A stretch of DNA of 64,000 bases, from contig NZ_VTFT01000001.1 in NCBI RefSeq assembly GCF_008244685.1, positions 971,248-1,035,247 of the forward strand. The letters are read 5' to 3'. Each line of letters begins with the position of its first letter. The first letter of the stretch is position 1. Made by a program: the position numbers and the translations under genes. This DNA is from Luteimonas viscosa (GTDB taxonomy: Bacteria > Pseudomonadota > Gammaproteobacteria > Xanthomonadales > Xanthomonadaceae). The notes beneath the pieces are model-generated. The model ran no database searches and was not told the origin of the DNA. It saw nothing but the letters and a program-made list of their open reading frames with translations. This document shows, one piece after another, positions 34,225 to 42,650 of the stretch.

Positions 34225-35148
34225 TCAGTCGCCGTATCCGAGGCTGCGCAGCGCGGATTCGTCGTCCGACCAGCCCTCGCGCACGCGCACCCAGGTCTGC
34301 AGGAACACCTTGGCGTCGAACAGCTGCTCCATGCGTTCGCGCGCGCGCTTGCCGATGTCGCGCAGGCGGGTGCCGCCCTTGCCGATCACGATCGCCTTCT
34401 GGCCCTCGCGCTCGACCCAGATCACCGCGCCGATGCGGTACATCACGCCGGCCTTCGGCGAGGGCTCCTCGGTGAACGACTCGATCTCCACCGTGGTGGC
34501 ATAGGGCAGTTCGGCGCCGAGCTGGCGCATCAGCTGTTCGCGCACCAGTTCGCCGGCGAGGAAGCGCTGGCTGCGGTCGGTGAGTTCGTCCTCGCCGTAC
34601 AGCGCCGGCTGCACGGGCAGTTGCGCCAGCAGCGAGGCGACCAGCGGCTCCAGGCCCTGGCGCTTGAGCGCGGACACCGGATGCACCGCCGCGAACTCGC
34701 GCCCTTCGTTGACCCGCTGCAGGTAGGGCAGCAGGCTCGACTTGTCGGCGACCCGGTCGACCTGGTTGACCACCAGCACCACCGGCAGGCCGCTGGCGCG
34801 CAGGGTGTCGTAGGCCAGGGTGTCCTCGTCGTCCCAGCGCCCGGCCTCGACCACCAGGGCGGCGGCGTCGACGCCCTCGATCGCGCCGCGCGCGGCGCGG
34901 TTGAGCACCCGGTTGAGCGCGGTGGAGGCGCGCTTGCCGTCGTCGCGGTGCAGGCCCGGGGTATCGACCAGCACGATCTGGCCGCCGGGCACGGTGGCGA
35001 TCCCGAGCAGGCGGTGGCGCGTGGTCTGCGGCCGGTTGGAGACGATGCTGAGATTGGCCCCGACCAGCGCGTTGACCAGGGTCGACTTGCCGACGTTCGG
35101 CCGGCCGATGACCGCGACATGCCCGGCCCGATGCGTTTCGTTGCTCAT
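34225..35148 (-). CDS. era: Era, ribosome-assembly GTPase
   Basis: Essential GTPase in 16S rRNA maturation. The 307-residue protein has G1 GRPNVGKS (residues 15-22), the switch II DTPGL, G4 NQVD and a SALKRQG G5-like loop. A C-terminal KH domain carries [13 protein letters not shown] start it at 35148 ([15 protein letters not shown]); the frame extends further upstream but there it reads through the 3' part of rnc. In rnc-era operons RNase III can cleave the shared message, so its level is likely set by Rnc. Confidence 0.95.
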   Translation of the reverse strand: MSNETHRAGHVAVIGRPNVGKSTLVNALVGANLSIVSNRPQTTRHRLLGIATVPGGQIVLVDTPGLHRDDGKRASTALNRVLNRAARGAIEGVDAAALVVEAGRWDDEDTLAYDTLRASGLPVVLVVNQVDRVADKSSLLPYLQRVNEGREFAAVHPVSALKRQGLEPLVASLLAQLPVQPALYGEDELTDRSQRFLAGELVREQLMRQLGAELPYATTVEIESFTEEPSPKAGVMYRIGAVIWVEREGQKAIVIGKGGTRLRDIGKRARERMEQLFDAKVFLQTWVRVREGWSDDESALRSLGYGD

Positions 35149-35201
35149 GCCGCATTGTCCGCGCGCGGACGGGGCCAGGGCAAATCGGTGCGAGCGCCGG
35201 C

Positions 35202-35882
35202 TCAGCCGCCGGGCAGCTGGCGCAGCACCGCCTCGGCGGCCACCTGCTCGGCGGCGCGGCGCGAGCCCCCTTCGCCCTCCCCCGACATCGCCGGGTCGGA
35301 CAGCACGCAGGCCACCACGAACACGCGGGCGTGTTCCTCGCCGGCTTCGGATCGCAGCACGTACTGTGGCAGGGGCTTCTGCCGCGCCTGCAGCCACTCC
35401 TGCAGGCGGGTCTTGGCGTCCTTGCCGACCTTGCTGGCCGGGACCGCCGACACCGCCTCCTCGAACCAGGGCAATACGATGCGGCGGCAGGTGTCGAAGC
35501 CCGCATCGAGGTAGATCGCGGCGATGACCGCTTCCAGGGCGTCGGAAAGGATCGAGTCGCGGCGGTGCCCGCCCGACTTCATCTCGCCCGGCCCCAGGAC
35601 CAGCCGCTCGCCGACCTGCAGCCGCCTGGCGACCGCGGCCAGGGAGGATTCGCGCACCAGTTCGGCGCGTGCGCGCGTGAGCGAGCCCTCGTCGGCCTTG
35701 GGCCAGCGTGCGTACAGCGCCTCGGCGACGATCAGCCCGAGCAGCGCGTCGCCGAGGAACTCGAGGCGCTCGTTGTGCGGCGCGCCCGCGCTGCGATGGG
35801 TGAGGGCCTGTCCGAGCAGCGCTGGCTGCGCGAAGACATGTCCCGCGAAGCCTTGGACGGCCAGGTCAGTTGGGGTCGGCAC
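35202..35882 (-). CDS. rnc: RNase III
   Basis: Double-strand-specific endoribonuclease for rRNA and some mRNAs. The 226-residue protein has the signature [14 protein letters not shown] (about 37-50) with its metal-binding Glu/Asp residues and the second acidic pair in [18 protein letters not shown]-terminal dsRNA-binding domain (about 155-224) contains KTRLQEWLQ and [14 protein letters not shown]. It overlaps the preceding DUF4845 gene by 17 bp and is followed by era. Confidence 0.95.
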   Translation of the reverse strand: MPTPTDLAVQGFAGHVFAQPALLGQALTHRSAGAPHNERLEFLGDALLGLIVAEALYARWPKADEGSLTRARAELVRESSLAAVARRLQVGERLVLGPGEMKSGGHRRDSILSDALEAVIAAIYLDAGFDTCRRIVLPWFEEAVSAVPASKVGKDAKTRLQEWLQARQKPLPQYVLRSEAGEEHARVFVVACVLSDPAMSGEGEGGSRRAAEQVAAEAVLRQLPGG

Positions 35883-36255
35883 CGGTGCCGGTCAGCATCT
35901 GCGTGGCCTCGAACCGACCTACTGCATCGAGGTTCGCCACCAGCGGCTCGCGGACTTCGTACTTCACGTCCATCTGCCAGCCGTTGTCCACGCGCTGGAT
36001 CTTGACGTGTTCCTTTTTCACGTGTGCCGAGTAACTGATGTTCAGACGGCGAAAGAACAGGTCCTGGATCCTCGCCGGCGGGTAGTTGCCTACGCCAGGT
36101 TCGGCGGCAAGACTCTTCAGTGCGGACTTGACCGAGTAGTACTCGGAGTACATCGGGAAAAGCTTGAACCCGATGAACAGGAAGAAGCCCACCACGCCCG
36201 CGACGATGATGAACCCCAGCAACGTGATGCCGCCCTGCTTGCGACGCGTCTTCAT
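35866..36255 (-). CDS. DUF4845 family inner-membrane protein
   Basis: Small membrane protein of 129 residues with one N-terminal helix (about 9-30) in [31 protein letters not shown]. This start resembles type IV pilin-like N-termini but has no prepilin peptidase site. A periplasmic domain follows. DUF4845 genes commonly sit between lepB and rnc in gamma- and betaproteobacteria; function unknown. I chose 36255; a longer frame would reach the lepB region. Confidence 0.88.
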   Translation of the reverse strand: MKTRRKQGGITLLGFIIVAGVVGFFLFIGFKLFPMYSEYYSVKSALKSLAAEPGVGNYPPARIQDLFFRRLNISYSAHVKKEHVKIQRVDNGWQMDVKYEVREPLVANLDAVGRFEATQMLTGTGADPN

Positions 36256-36315
36256 GCCTCGATCCCCCGTTGATCCCAATGTCGCCGGCCCCGCGATGAC
36301 AGCCTCCGCCCGGCC

Positions 36316-37113
36316 CTACGGAATGCTGCCGCCGATCCGGCTCCAGTCGACCCAGCCCGGCGCGCTGGAGTCGAGGTTCATCCACACCAGGAACGCCTTG
36401 CCGCGCAGCTGGCTTTCGGGCAGCGTACCCCAAAACCGGCTGTCGTCGCTGCGGTCGCGGTTGTCGCCCATCACGAAATACTCGCCCTGCGGCACGCGCC
36501 ACTCGCCCTCGCCCGGGTCGAATCCGCCGGGGCGCCGGGTCTCGAGGACCTGGTGGGTCCGTCCCGGCATGGTTTCCTCCAGAAGGCCGGCTCCGGTCAT
36601 CTCGTGGCCGCGGCCGACGCCGACATACTCGCGCGGCGGGCCGTAGGCGAACGGTTCGCCGTTCACGTAGACCGTGTTGTCGCGGTAAGCCACGACGTCG
36701 CCCGGCAGGCCGACCACGCGCTTGATCCAGTCCTGGTCGGGATGGTGCGGCGGACGGAACACCACCACGTCGCCGCGCTCGGGCTCGCCCAGCGCGATCA
36801 CCTTGCGGTTGTTGATCGGCAGGCGGATGCCGTAGGTGAACTTGTTGACCAGGATGAAGTCGCCGACCAGCAGGGTCGGCATCATCGAGCTGGACGGGAT
36901 CCGGAACGGCTCGGCGATGAAGCTGCGAAGGATCAGCACGAAGAACAGCACCGGGAAGAACGCCCGCGCGTAATCGACGACGACCGGCTCCTTCTGCTCG
37001 AGCAACCCGCCGCGCCGCGCGCGCCGCCTGGCGAACAACAGCCTGTCCAGCAGCCAGGTAATGCCCGTGGCGAAGGTCAGGACGACCAGCGCGACCTCGA
37101 ACCATTTCATCAT
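36316..37113 (-). CDS. lepB: LepB, signal peptidase I
   Basis: Removes signal peptides from exported proteins at the periplasmic face of the membrane. The 265-residue product has two N-terminal membrane helices (about 5-27 and 50-66), the catalytic serine Ser76 in RIPSSSMMPT, the general base Lys131 in DWIKRVVGLPGD, and the C-terminal box with GDNRDRSDDSRFWG. It follows lepA by 13 bp in the same direction. Confidence 0.96.
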   Translation of the reverse strand: MMKWFEVALVVLTFATGITWLLDRLLFARRRARRGGLLEQKEPVVVDYARAFFPVLFFVLILRSFIAEPFRIPSSSMMPTLLVGDFILVNKFTYGIRLPINNRKVIALGEPERGDVVVFRPPHHPDQDWIKRVVGLPGDVVAYRDNTVYVNGEPFAYGPPREYVGVGRGHEMTGAGLLEETMPGRTHQVLETRRPGGFDPGEGEWRVPQGEYFVMGDNRDRSDDSRFWGTLPESQLRGKAFLVWMNLDSSAPGWVDWSRIGGSIP

Positions 37114-37126
37114 GTCACGCCATCCC

Positions 37127-38932
37127 CTACTTGTTGTCCACCTGCAGCACCGCGAGGAACGCCTCCTGCGGGATCTCGACGCGGCCCACCTGCTTCATCC
37201 GCTTCTTGCCTTCCTTCTGCTTCTCCAGAAGCTTCTTCTTGCGGCTGATGTCGCCGCCATAGCACTTGGCCAGCACGTTCTTGCGCAGCGCCTTGACCGT
37301 GGTCCGGGCGATGACCTGCGAACCGATCGCCGCCTGGATCGCCACGTCGAACTGCTGGCGCGGGATCAGCTCCTTCATCCGCTCGGTCAGTTCGCGTCCG
37401 CGGCGGTCGGCGTGGGTGCGGTGGACGATGATCGACAGCGCATCGACCTTGTCGCCGTTGATCAGCGTGTCCACGCGCACGAACGGGCCGGCGTCGAAGC
37501 GCAGGAAGTGGTAGTCGAGCGAGGCATAGCCGCGGCTGACCGACTTGAGGCGGTCGAAGAAGTCGAGCACGACCTCGGCCATCGGCAGTTCGTAGCTGAT
37601 CTGCACCTGGCTGCCGAGGTACTGCAGGCCGACCTGGCTGCCGCGCTTCTCCTCGCACAGGGTGATGACGTTGCCGACGTAGTCCGGCGGGGTGAGGATG
37701 TTGGCGCGGATGATCGGCTCGCGGATCTCCTCGACCTTGTTCACCGGCGGCAGCTTGGCCGGGTTGTCGAGCGGCATCACCTCGCCGTCGGTCAACAGCA
37801 CCTCGTAGACCACGGTCGGCGCGGTGCTGATGAGGTTGAGGTCGTACTCGCGCTCGAGCCGCTCCTGCACGATCTCCATGTGCAGCATGCCCAGGAAGCC
37901 GCAGCGGAAACCGAAGCCCATCGCCTCGGAGCTCTCCGGCTCGAAGCGCAGCGCGGCGTCGTTGAGGCGCAGCTTGTCCAGGGCCTCGCGCAGGTCGGGG
38001 TAATCCTCCGCGTCGACCGGGAACAGGCCCGCGAACACCCGCGGCTGCATCTCCTGGAAGCCCGGCAACGGTTTCGTCGCGGGGTCGGCGGCCAGGGTCA
38101 GCGTGTCGCCGACCGGCGCGCCGTGCACGTCCTTGATCGAGGCGTTGATCCAGCCCACTTCGCCGGCGCCGAGCTTCTTCAGTTCCTTGCGCTTGGGCGT
38201 GAACACGCCGACCTTGTCCACCTGGTGCGTGCGCCCGGTCGACATCACCAGGATCTTGCTGCCGGGTGCGATCTCCCCCTGCATCACCCGCACCAGCGAC
38301 ACCACGCCGAGGTAGTTGTCGAACCACGAGTCGATGATCAGCGCCTGCAGCTTGTCGGTGTCGCGCGGCACCGGCGGCGGGATGCGATGGACGATCGCCT
38401 CGAGCACGTCGCCGACGTTCAGGCCGGTCTTCGCGCTGACGGCGATGGCATCGGTGGCGTCGATGCCGATCACCGCCTCGATCTCTGCCTTGGCGCGTTC
38501 GATGTCGGCGGTGGGCAGGTCGATCTTGTTGAGCACCGGCACCACTTCCAGGCCCTGCTCGACCGCGGTGTAGCAGTTGGCGACCGACTGCGCCTCCACG
38601 CCCTGGGCGGCGTCCACCACCAGCAGCGCGCCCTCGCACGCGGCCAGCGAGCGGCTGACCTCGTAGCTGAAGTCGACGTGGCCCGGGGTATCGATGAAGT
38701 TGAGCTGGTAGGTATTGCCGTCGGCGGCCGTGTACGGCAGCGACACCGACTGCGCCTTGATGGTGATTCCGCGCTCGCGCTCGATCGGGTTCGAGTCGAG
38801 CACCTGCGCCTCCATCTCGCGGGCCTGGAGCCCGCCGCAGAGCTGGATGATGCGGTCTGCCAGGGTCGACTTGCCGTGGTCGACGTGGGCGATGATGGAG
38901 AAGTTGCGGATCAGCCGCATCGGATCGGACAT
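37127..38932 (-). CDS. lepA: LepA (EF4), ribosomal back-translocase GTPase
   Basis: Translation factor that acts on the 70S ribosome, best supported as a biogenesis/initiation factor. The 601-residue length matches E. coli LepA (599). G domain: [12 protein letters not shown] (G1), DTPGHVDFS (G3), NKIDLP (G4). The unique C-terminal domain includes [21 protein letters not shown]. The start at 38932 gives [20 protein letters not shown]. It lies upstream of lepB, as usual, and downstream of the mucD gene. Confidence 0.97.
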   Translation of the reverse strand: MSDPMRLIRNFSIIAHVDHGKSTLADRIIQLCGGLQAREMEAQVLDSNPIERERGITIKAQSVSLPYTAADGNTYQLNFIDTPGHVDFSYEVSRSLAACEGALLVVDAAQGVEAQSVANCYTAVEQGLEVVPVLNKIDLPTADIERAKAEIEAVIGIDATDAIAVSAKTGLNVGDVLEAIVHRIPPPVPRDTDKLQALIIDSWFDNYLGVVSLVRVMQGEIAPGSKILVMSTGRTHQVDKVGVFTPKRKELKKLGAGEVGWINASIKDVHGAPVGDTLTLAADPATKPLPGFQEMQPRVFAGLFPVDAEDYPDLREALDKLRLNDAALRFEPESSEAMGFGFRCGFLGMLHMEIVQERLEREYDLNLISTAPTVVYEVLLTDGEVMPLDNPAKLPPVNKVEEIREPIIRANILTPPDYVGNVITLCEEKRGSQVGLQYLGSQVQISYELPMAEVVLDFFDRLKSVSRGYASLDYHFLRFDAGPFVRVDTLINGDKVDALSIIVHRTHADRRGRELTERMKELIPRQQFDVAIQAAIGSQVIARTTVKALRKNVLAKCYGGDISRKKKLLEKQKEGKKRMKQVGRVEIPQEAFLAVLQVDNK

Positions 38933-39148
38933 AGGGATGCGGGGGCCGCGCAGTCTTCGGGACAACGCGGGATTATCGCATAGGGCGGGCCCCGGCCTGC
39001 CGCCCGGAGGTCATGCGCGGGCCGCGGCACGGGGGCGAGACATGCCCGGCCCCGCAGCCGTGCCGCGACGACGAGGCCGCCCCGGATGCCGACGGCACGA
39101 CCCGCCGATGGCTGGCGAACCGAGGGGTGGGCCGGCACCCGCCCCGGC

Positions 39149-40714
39149 TCACTCGTCCGCGTCGGGCGTGATCGCGACGAAGCGGCTGCCGCCGCCGGGG
39201 CTGCGCACCAGCAGCATGACCGTCTGGCCCGGCTCCACATCGCGCAGTTCACGCGCCAGCGCGGCGGCACTGCCGACAGGCTTGCGACCCACGCGCAGCA
39301 CCACGTCACCGGGCGAGAGCCCTGCCTCGCGCGCCGCCATGCCCTCGACACGGGCGATGCCGACGCCTTCGTTCGCATCCAGGCCAAGCTGGCGCCGCTG
39401 CGCGTCGGTGAGATCCTGCGTGACCAGGCCCAGCGCGTTAGCGCCGGCCGAAGGCGCCCCCGAGGGAGCGCCGGGCCGCGCCGCACCGGCGTCCGCCACC
39501 GCACCCTCGTCGAGTTCGCTCAGGGTCACGTCGAACGTGCGCTCGCGACCCTCGCGGAGCACGCCGATCTTCATCTTCGTGCCCGGGACCTTGTTGCCGA
39601 CGATCGGCGGCAGGTCGCTGGGCTGGCGGATCGCGATGCCATCGGCGCTGCGGATCACGTCGCCCGGCTCGATGCCGGCCTTGTCCGCCGCGCTGTCCGG
39701 CACCACCTCGGTGACCAGCGCACCGAGCGTATCGGGCAGGCCGAAGCCGCGCGCCTGCTCGGTCGTGATGGCGGAGCGCGAGAACACCACGCCCAGCTGC
39801 CCGCGCTGCACCCGCCCGGTTTCCTTCAGCTGCCCGACCACGTTCATCGCCACGTCGATCGGGATCGCGAAGCTCACGCCCATGTAGCCGCCGGAATTGC
39901 TGAAGATCTGCGAGTTGATGCCGATCACCTCGCCAGCGGTGTTGAGCAGCGGGCCGCCCGAATTGCCCTGGTTGATGGCGACGTCGGTCTGGATGAAGGG
40001 CACGTACTGCTGGTTGGCGTAGGGATTGCTGCGGCCGACCGCGCTGACGATGCCGGCGGTGACCGATTGCTCGAGCCCGAACGGCGAGCCGATCGCCACC
40101 GCCCACTGCCCGGGCTTGACCGCCGATCCATTGGCGGTGCGCAGCACCGGCAGCCCCTCGCCGTCGATCTTCAGCAACGCAACGTCCGAACGCTCGTCGC
40201 TCCCCACCACCTTGGCGGTGAACTCGCGCAGGTCGCTCATCGTCACCGTGACCTCGTCGGCATTGTCGATGACGTGGTGGTTGGTGAGCACGTAGCCGTC
40301 GTCGGAGATCAGGAAGCCGGTGCCCATCGCGCGCCCGCGCGGCGCAGGGCCCTGGCCGCCGGGCCCGGGCATCTGGAAACCGGGTCCGAAGAAGCGGCGG
40401 AAGATCTCGGGGATCTGCTCATCGCCCGGGAAAGCCTCGTCAGGCGTCTGTGCGCCCCGGGCGGCAGCACGGCGGCCGCCCATCGTGGTGTCGATCTTCA
40501 CCACCGCCGGGCCGACCTGTTCGACCAGGCGGGTGAAGTCCGGGAGTCCGGTGACCAGCGGGCTGGCGGGCACTGCGGTCGGCTGGGCTGCGAGCGGCGC
40601 CGCCGCGGGGCCGGCATCGGGAGCCGTCTGCGCGGTGGCGATCGGCAGTACCACGGCGGTGGTCGCCGCGGACGCGAGCAGGATGAGGACGAAGGCAGGC
40701 ACCGGGGTTTTCAT
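39149..40714 (-). CDS. mucD: DegQ/MucD-type periplasmic serine protease with two PDZ domains
   Basis: HtrA-family protease and chaperone of 521 residues. A signal peptide (about 1-28) precedes a low-complexity region. The trypsin-like domain has His147 (TNHHVID), Asp177 (RSDVALLK) and Ser252 (GNSGGP). Two PDZ domains follow (about 310-405 and 430-520). It lies downstream of rpoE-rseA, the known Xanthomonas and Pseudomonas arrangement (mucD), and should clear misfolded periplasmic proteins under sigma-E control. Confidence 0.93.
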   Translation of the reverse strand: MKTPVPAFVLILLASAATTAVVLPIATAQTAPDAGPAAAPLAAQPTAVPASPLVTGLPDFTRLVEQVGPAVVKIDTTMGGRRAAARGAQTPDEAFPGDEQIPEIFRRFFGPGFQMPGPGGQGPAPRGRAMGTGFLISDDGYVLTNHHVIDNADEVTVTMSDLREFTAKVVGSDERSDVALLKIDGEGLPVLRTANGSAVKPGQWAVAIGSPFGLEQSVTAGIVSAVGRSNPYANQQYVPFIQTDVAINQGNSGGPLLNTAGEVIGINSQIFSNSGGYMGVSFAIPIDVAMNVVGQLKETGRVQRGQLGVVFSRSAITTEQARGFGLPDTLGALVTEVVPDSAADKAGIEPGDVIRSADGIAIRQPSDLPPIVGNKVPGTKMKIGVLREGRERTFDVTLSELDEGAVADAGAARPGAPSGAPSAGANALGLVTQDLTDAQRRQLGLDANEGVGIARVEGMAAREAGLSPGDVVLRVGRKPVGSAAALARELRDVEPGQTVMLLVRSPGGGSRFVAITPDADE

Positions 40715-40807
40715 CGGGACAGTCTCTCGACTCGATCGTTGGGGAACTGGACTGGCGCCGTGGGGGCGCCAGTCGCCTCGCACTGCGGGGCGCGCACGCT
40801 GGCGCCG

Positions 40808-41803
40808 TCAGGGCTGCGGTGGTGTGGCCGCGGCCGCCTGATCGCCCGCCCCGCTCACGGGCCACGGACCATCGGCCGCGACACCGGGCCGGAACGGCTC
40901 GAACGCGGGCTCGCGCGGCGCCAGGCTGCCGCCGGCGACCGTGTACGTGCCGGCGGCGGGCAGCAGCGACCGCGGCCACGGCCGCGCCGTGGCGGTGGCA
41001 GGCATGGCGAAGGGGTCCGCGCCCGCCGCGACGGCATCCGGCAACTCCACGAGCAGCGGTGGCGTACTGGCGGCGACCGCCACCGCGGGCATCTCGGCCT
41101 GCACGGCGGCTGGCTGCACTTGCGCATCCCGGGGCGCGCGCAGCTGGCGCACCCGGGCGATGGCAGGTGGCTGTTCGCGGTTGCGCCGCTCGCCCGCGCG
41201 ACGCGGCACTTCCGCGAGCGCCACCGCGGTGGCAGCCAGTGCGGTGGCGGGATCGGGCGCAGGCGCCGGCGAATCGGGGCGCTCGCCGGCGTCGGCGAGC
41301 GCATCGTCCACGGCCGTCGGCGCCGGACCCGCCGACACGGCAGCGGGCGAGGAGGACTGTGCCACCAGCGGCGCCGCGGCAGCCGGTTCCGGCATCGCGC
41401 CAGGTTCCGGCAACTGGCGGGTGGCGAAGACCGCAAGCAGCGCGACCGAGGCCGCGATCGCGGCGCCACCGCCCCAGCGGGCAAGCCGCGGGCGGCTGCC
41501 CCCTGCGACGGCGACGGCGGCGGGCTCCGCGGCGGTGGAGGCCAGGGACAGCGCCACACGCTGCGCGAAATCGACCGGCAGCAGGTCGTTGCGCAGGCCA
41601 CGCAGGACATCGCCCCCCACCTGCCACCGCTCCCAGCACGCCGCCAGTTCGGTGTCGTGCTGCAACCGGCGCAGCATGAACTTCGCCTCGTCCGGCGAGA
41701 GTTCGCCGTCGAGCATCGCCGACAGCTGCTGACGGTGGTACACGAACAGCTTGTCCGGGTCCGGGCCGATCTGCAGGGTCTCGTTGTCGTCGATGGGGGT
41801 CAT
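40808..41803 (-). CDS. rseA: RseA-like anti-sigma-E factor
   Basis: Membrane-spanning inhibitor of sigma E, 331 residues. The N-terminal cytoplasmic part (about 15-75) has the RseA pattern QQLSAMLDGELSPDEAKFML...LRGLRNDLLP. A single membrane helix (about 105-125) follows, then a long Pro/Ala-rich periplasmic tail that is much longer than in E. coli (216 residues in total there). It overlaps rpoE by 4 bp. Regulated proteolysis of the periplasmic part would release RpoE. No rseB gene follows; mucD is next. Confidence 0.9.
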   Translation of the reverse strand: MTPIDDNETLQIGPDPDKLFVYHRQQLSAMLDGELSPDEAKFMLRRLQHDTELAACWERWQVGGDVLRGLRNDLLPVDFAQRVALSLASTAAEPAAVAVAGGSRPRLARWGGGAAIAASVALLAVFATRQLPEPGAMPEPAAAAPLVAQSSSPAAVSAGPAPTAVDDALADAGERPDSPAPAPDPATALAATAVALAEVPRRAGERRNREQPPAIARVRQLRAPRDAQVQPAAVQAEMPAVAVAASTPPLLVELPDAVAAGADPFAMPATATARPWPRSLLPAAGTYTVAGGSLAPREPAFEPFRPGVAADGPWPVSGAGDQAAAATPPQP

Positions 41804-42414
41804 CGTGCCGCGCGCTCCGTTCCGGTATCGCTGTCCAACAGGGGTTTCATCTCGTGGTCGATCGCCTCGCGCGCCCGGAAGATGCGCGAACGCACCGTGC
41901 CGATCGGGCAGCCCATGCGCTCGGCGATCTCCTCGTAGCTCAGGCCGTCGACCTCGCGCAGCGTGATCGCCAGCCGCAGTTCCTCGGGCAGTGCTTCGAC
42001 CGCGCGCATCACGGTTTGTTCCAGCTGCTGGCGCATCAGTTCACGTTCCGGCGTGTCGCCGTCGCGCAGGCGGATGCCGGAATCGAACTGCTCGGCATCC
42101 TCGATCTCGATGTCGCCGCCCGGCGGGCGGCGGTGGCTGGCGACGAGATGATTCTTGGCGGTGTTCACGGCGATCCGGTGCAGCCAGGTATAGAACTGGG
42201 CATCGCCGCGGAAATTCCCGATCGCGCGATACGCGCGGATGAAGGTTTCCTGGGCGACGTCCTGGACTTCGCTCCAGTCGCCGACATAGCGGCCGATCAG
42301 CGCCGCGATCCGGTGCTGGTACTTGCGCACCAGCAGGTCGAAGGCCGCGCTGTCGCCGCGCTGCACGCGCTTGACCAGCTCGAGGTCCAGTTGTTGGGTG
42401 TCGATCTCGGCCAT
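41800..42414 (-). CDS. rpoE: RpoE, envelope-stress sigma factor (sigma E)
   Basis: ECF sigma factor of 204 residues. Region 2 reads VQDVAQETFIRAYRAIGNFRGDAQFYTWLHRIAVNTAKNHL; region 4 ends with LSYEEIAERMGCPIGTVRSRIFRAREAI. This is the sigma E/AlgU group by sequence and by the rpoE-rseA-mucD order. AAGGAG precedes the ATG at 42414. The upstream region carries a sigma-E-like promoter, so it should be autoregulated. A longer frame upstream is not conserved. Confidence 0.95.
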   Translation of the reverse strand: MAEIDTQQLDLELVKRVQRGDSAAFDLLVRKYQHRIAALIGRYVGDWSEVQDVAQETFIRAYRAIGNFRGDAQFYTWLHRIAVNTAKNHLVASHRRPPGGDIEIEDAEQFDSGIRLRDGDTPERELMRQQLEQTVMRAVEALPEELRLAITLREVDGLSYEEIAERMGCPIGTVRSRIFRAREAIDHEMKPLLDSDTGTERAAR

Positions 42415-42455
42415 CGGGCCCGGCGCTCCTTGTCGCCCGGCCTTCCGACCGGAGC

Positions 42456-42484
42456 TGTGACCTGTTGCAGGGGGGGGAAGTTCC
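42456..42484 (-). promoter_or_regulatory. Sigma-E-type promoter upstream of rpoE
   Basis: On the minus strand: GGAACTT (-35, 42478-42484), a 17-nt spacer that includes eight cytosines, then TCACA (-10, 42456-42460). The -35 equals the sigma E consensus; the -10 is one or two bases off TCAAA/TCTGA. Autoregulation of rpoE is the rule in relatives. Confidence 0.65.
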
Positions 42485-42586
42485 GTCCCCGAGTCTGCTC
42501 GATCTGGGGACAGGCAGCCCCTGCCGCAAGCCATGCAGCCCGGCAGGGCCGCAATCCGTCCTTCAGCGGGCGTTGCCGGCGCCGAT

Positions 42587-42616
42587 TTGACGGCGGCGAA
42601 ACAAGCCCGGGATCAT
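42587..42616 (+). promoter_or_regulatory. Sigma-70-type promoter candidate upstream of fadJ
   Basis: TTGACG (-35, 42587-42592), an 18-nt spacer, and GATCAT (-10, 42611-42616), about 35 bp before the fadJ start codon. The -35 has five of six consensus bases and the -10 four. The position fits, but no FadR-like operator was recognised. Confidence 0.4.
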
Positions 42617-42650
42617 AAAGGGCTTCCCATACGTTAACGGATGGTCCCGC

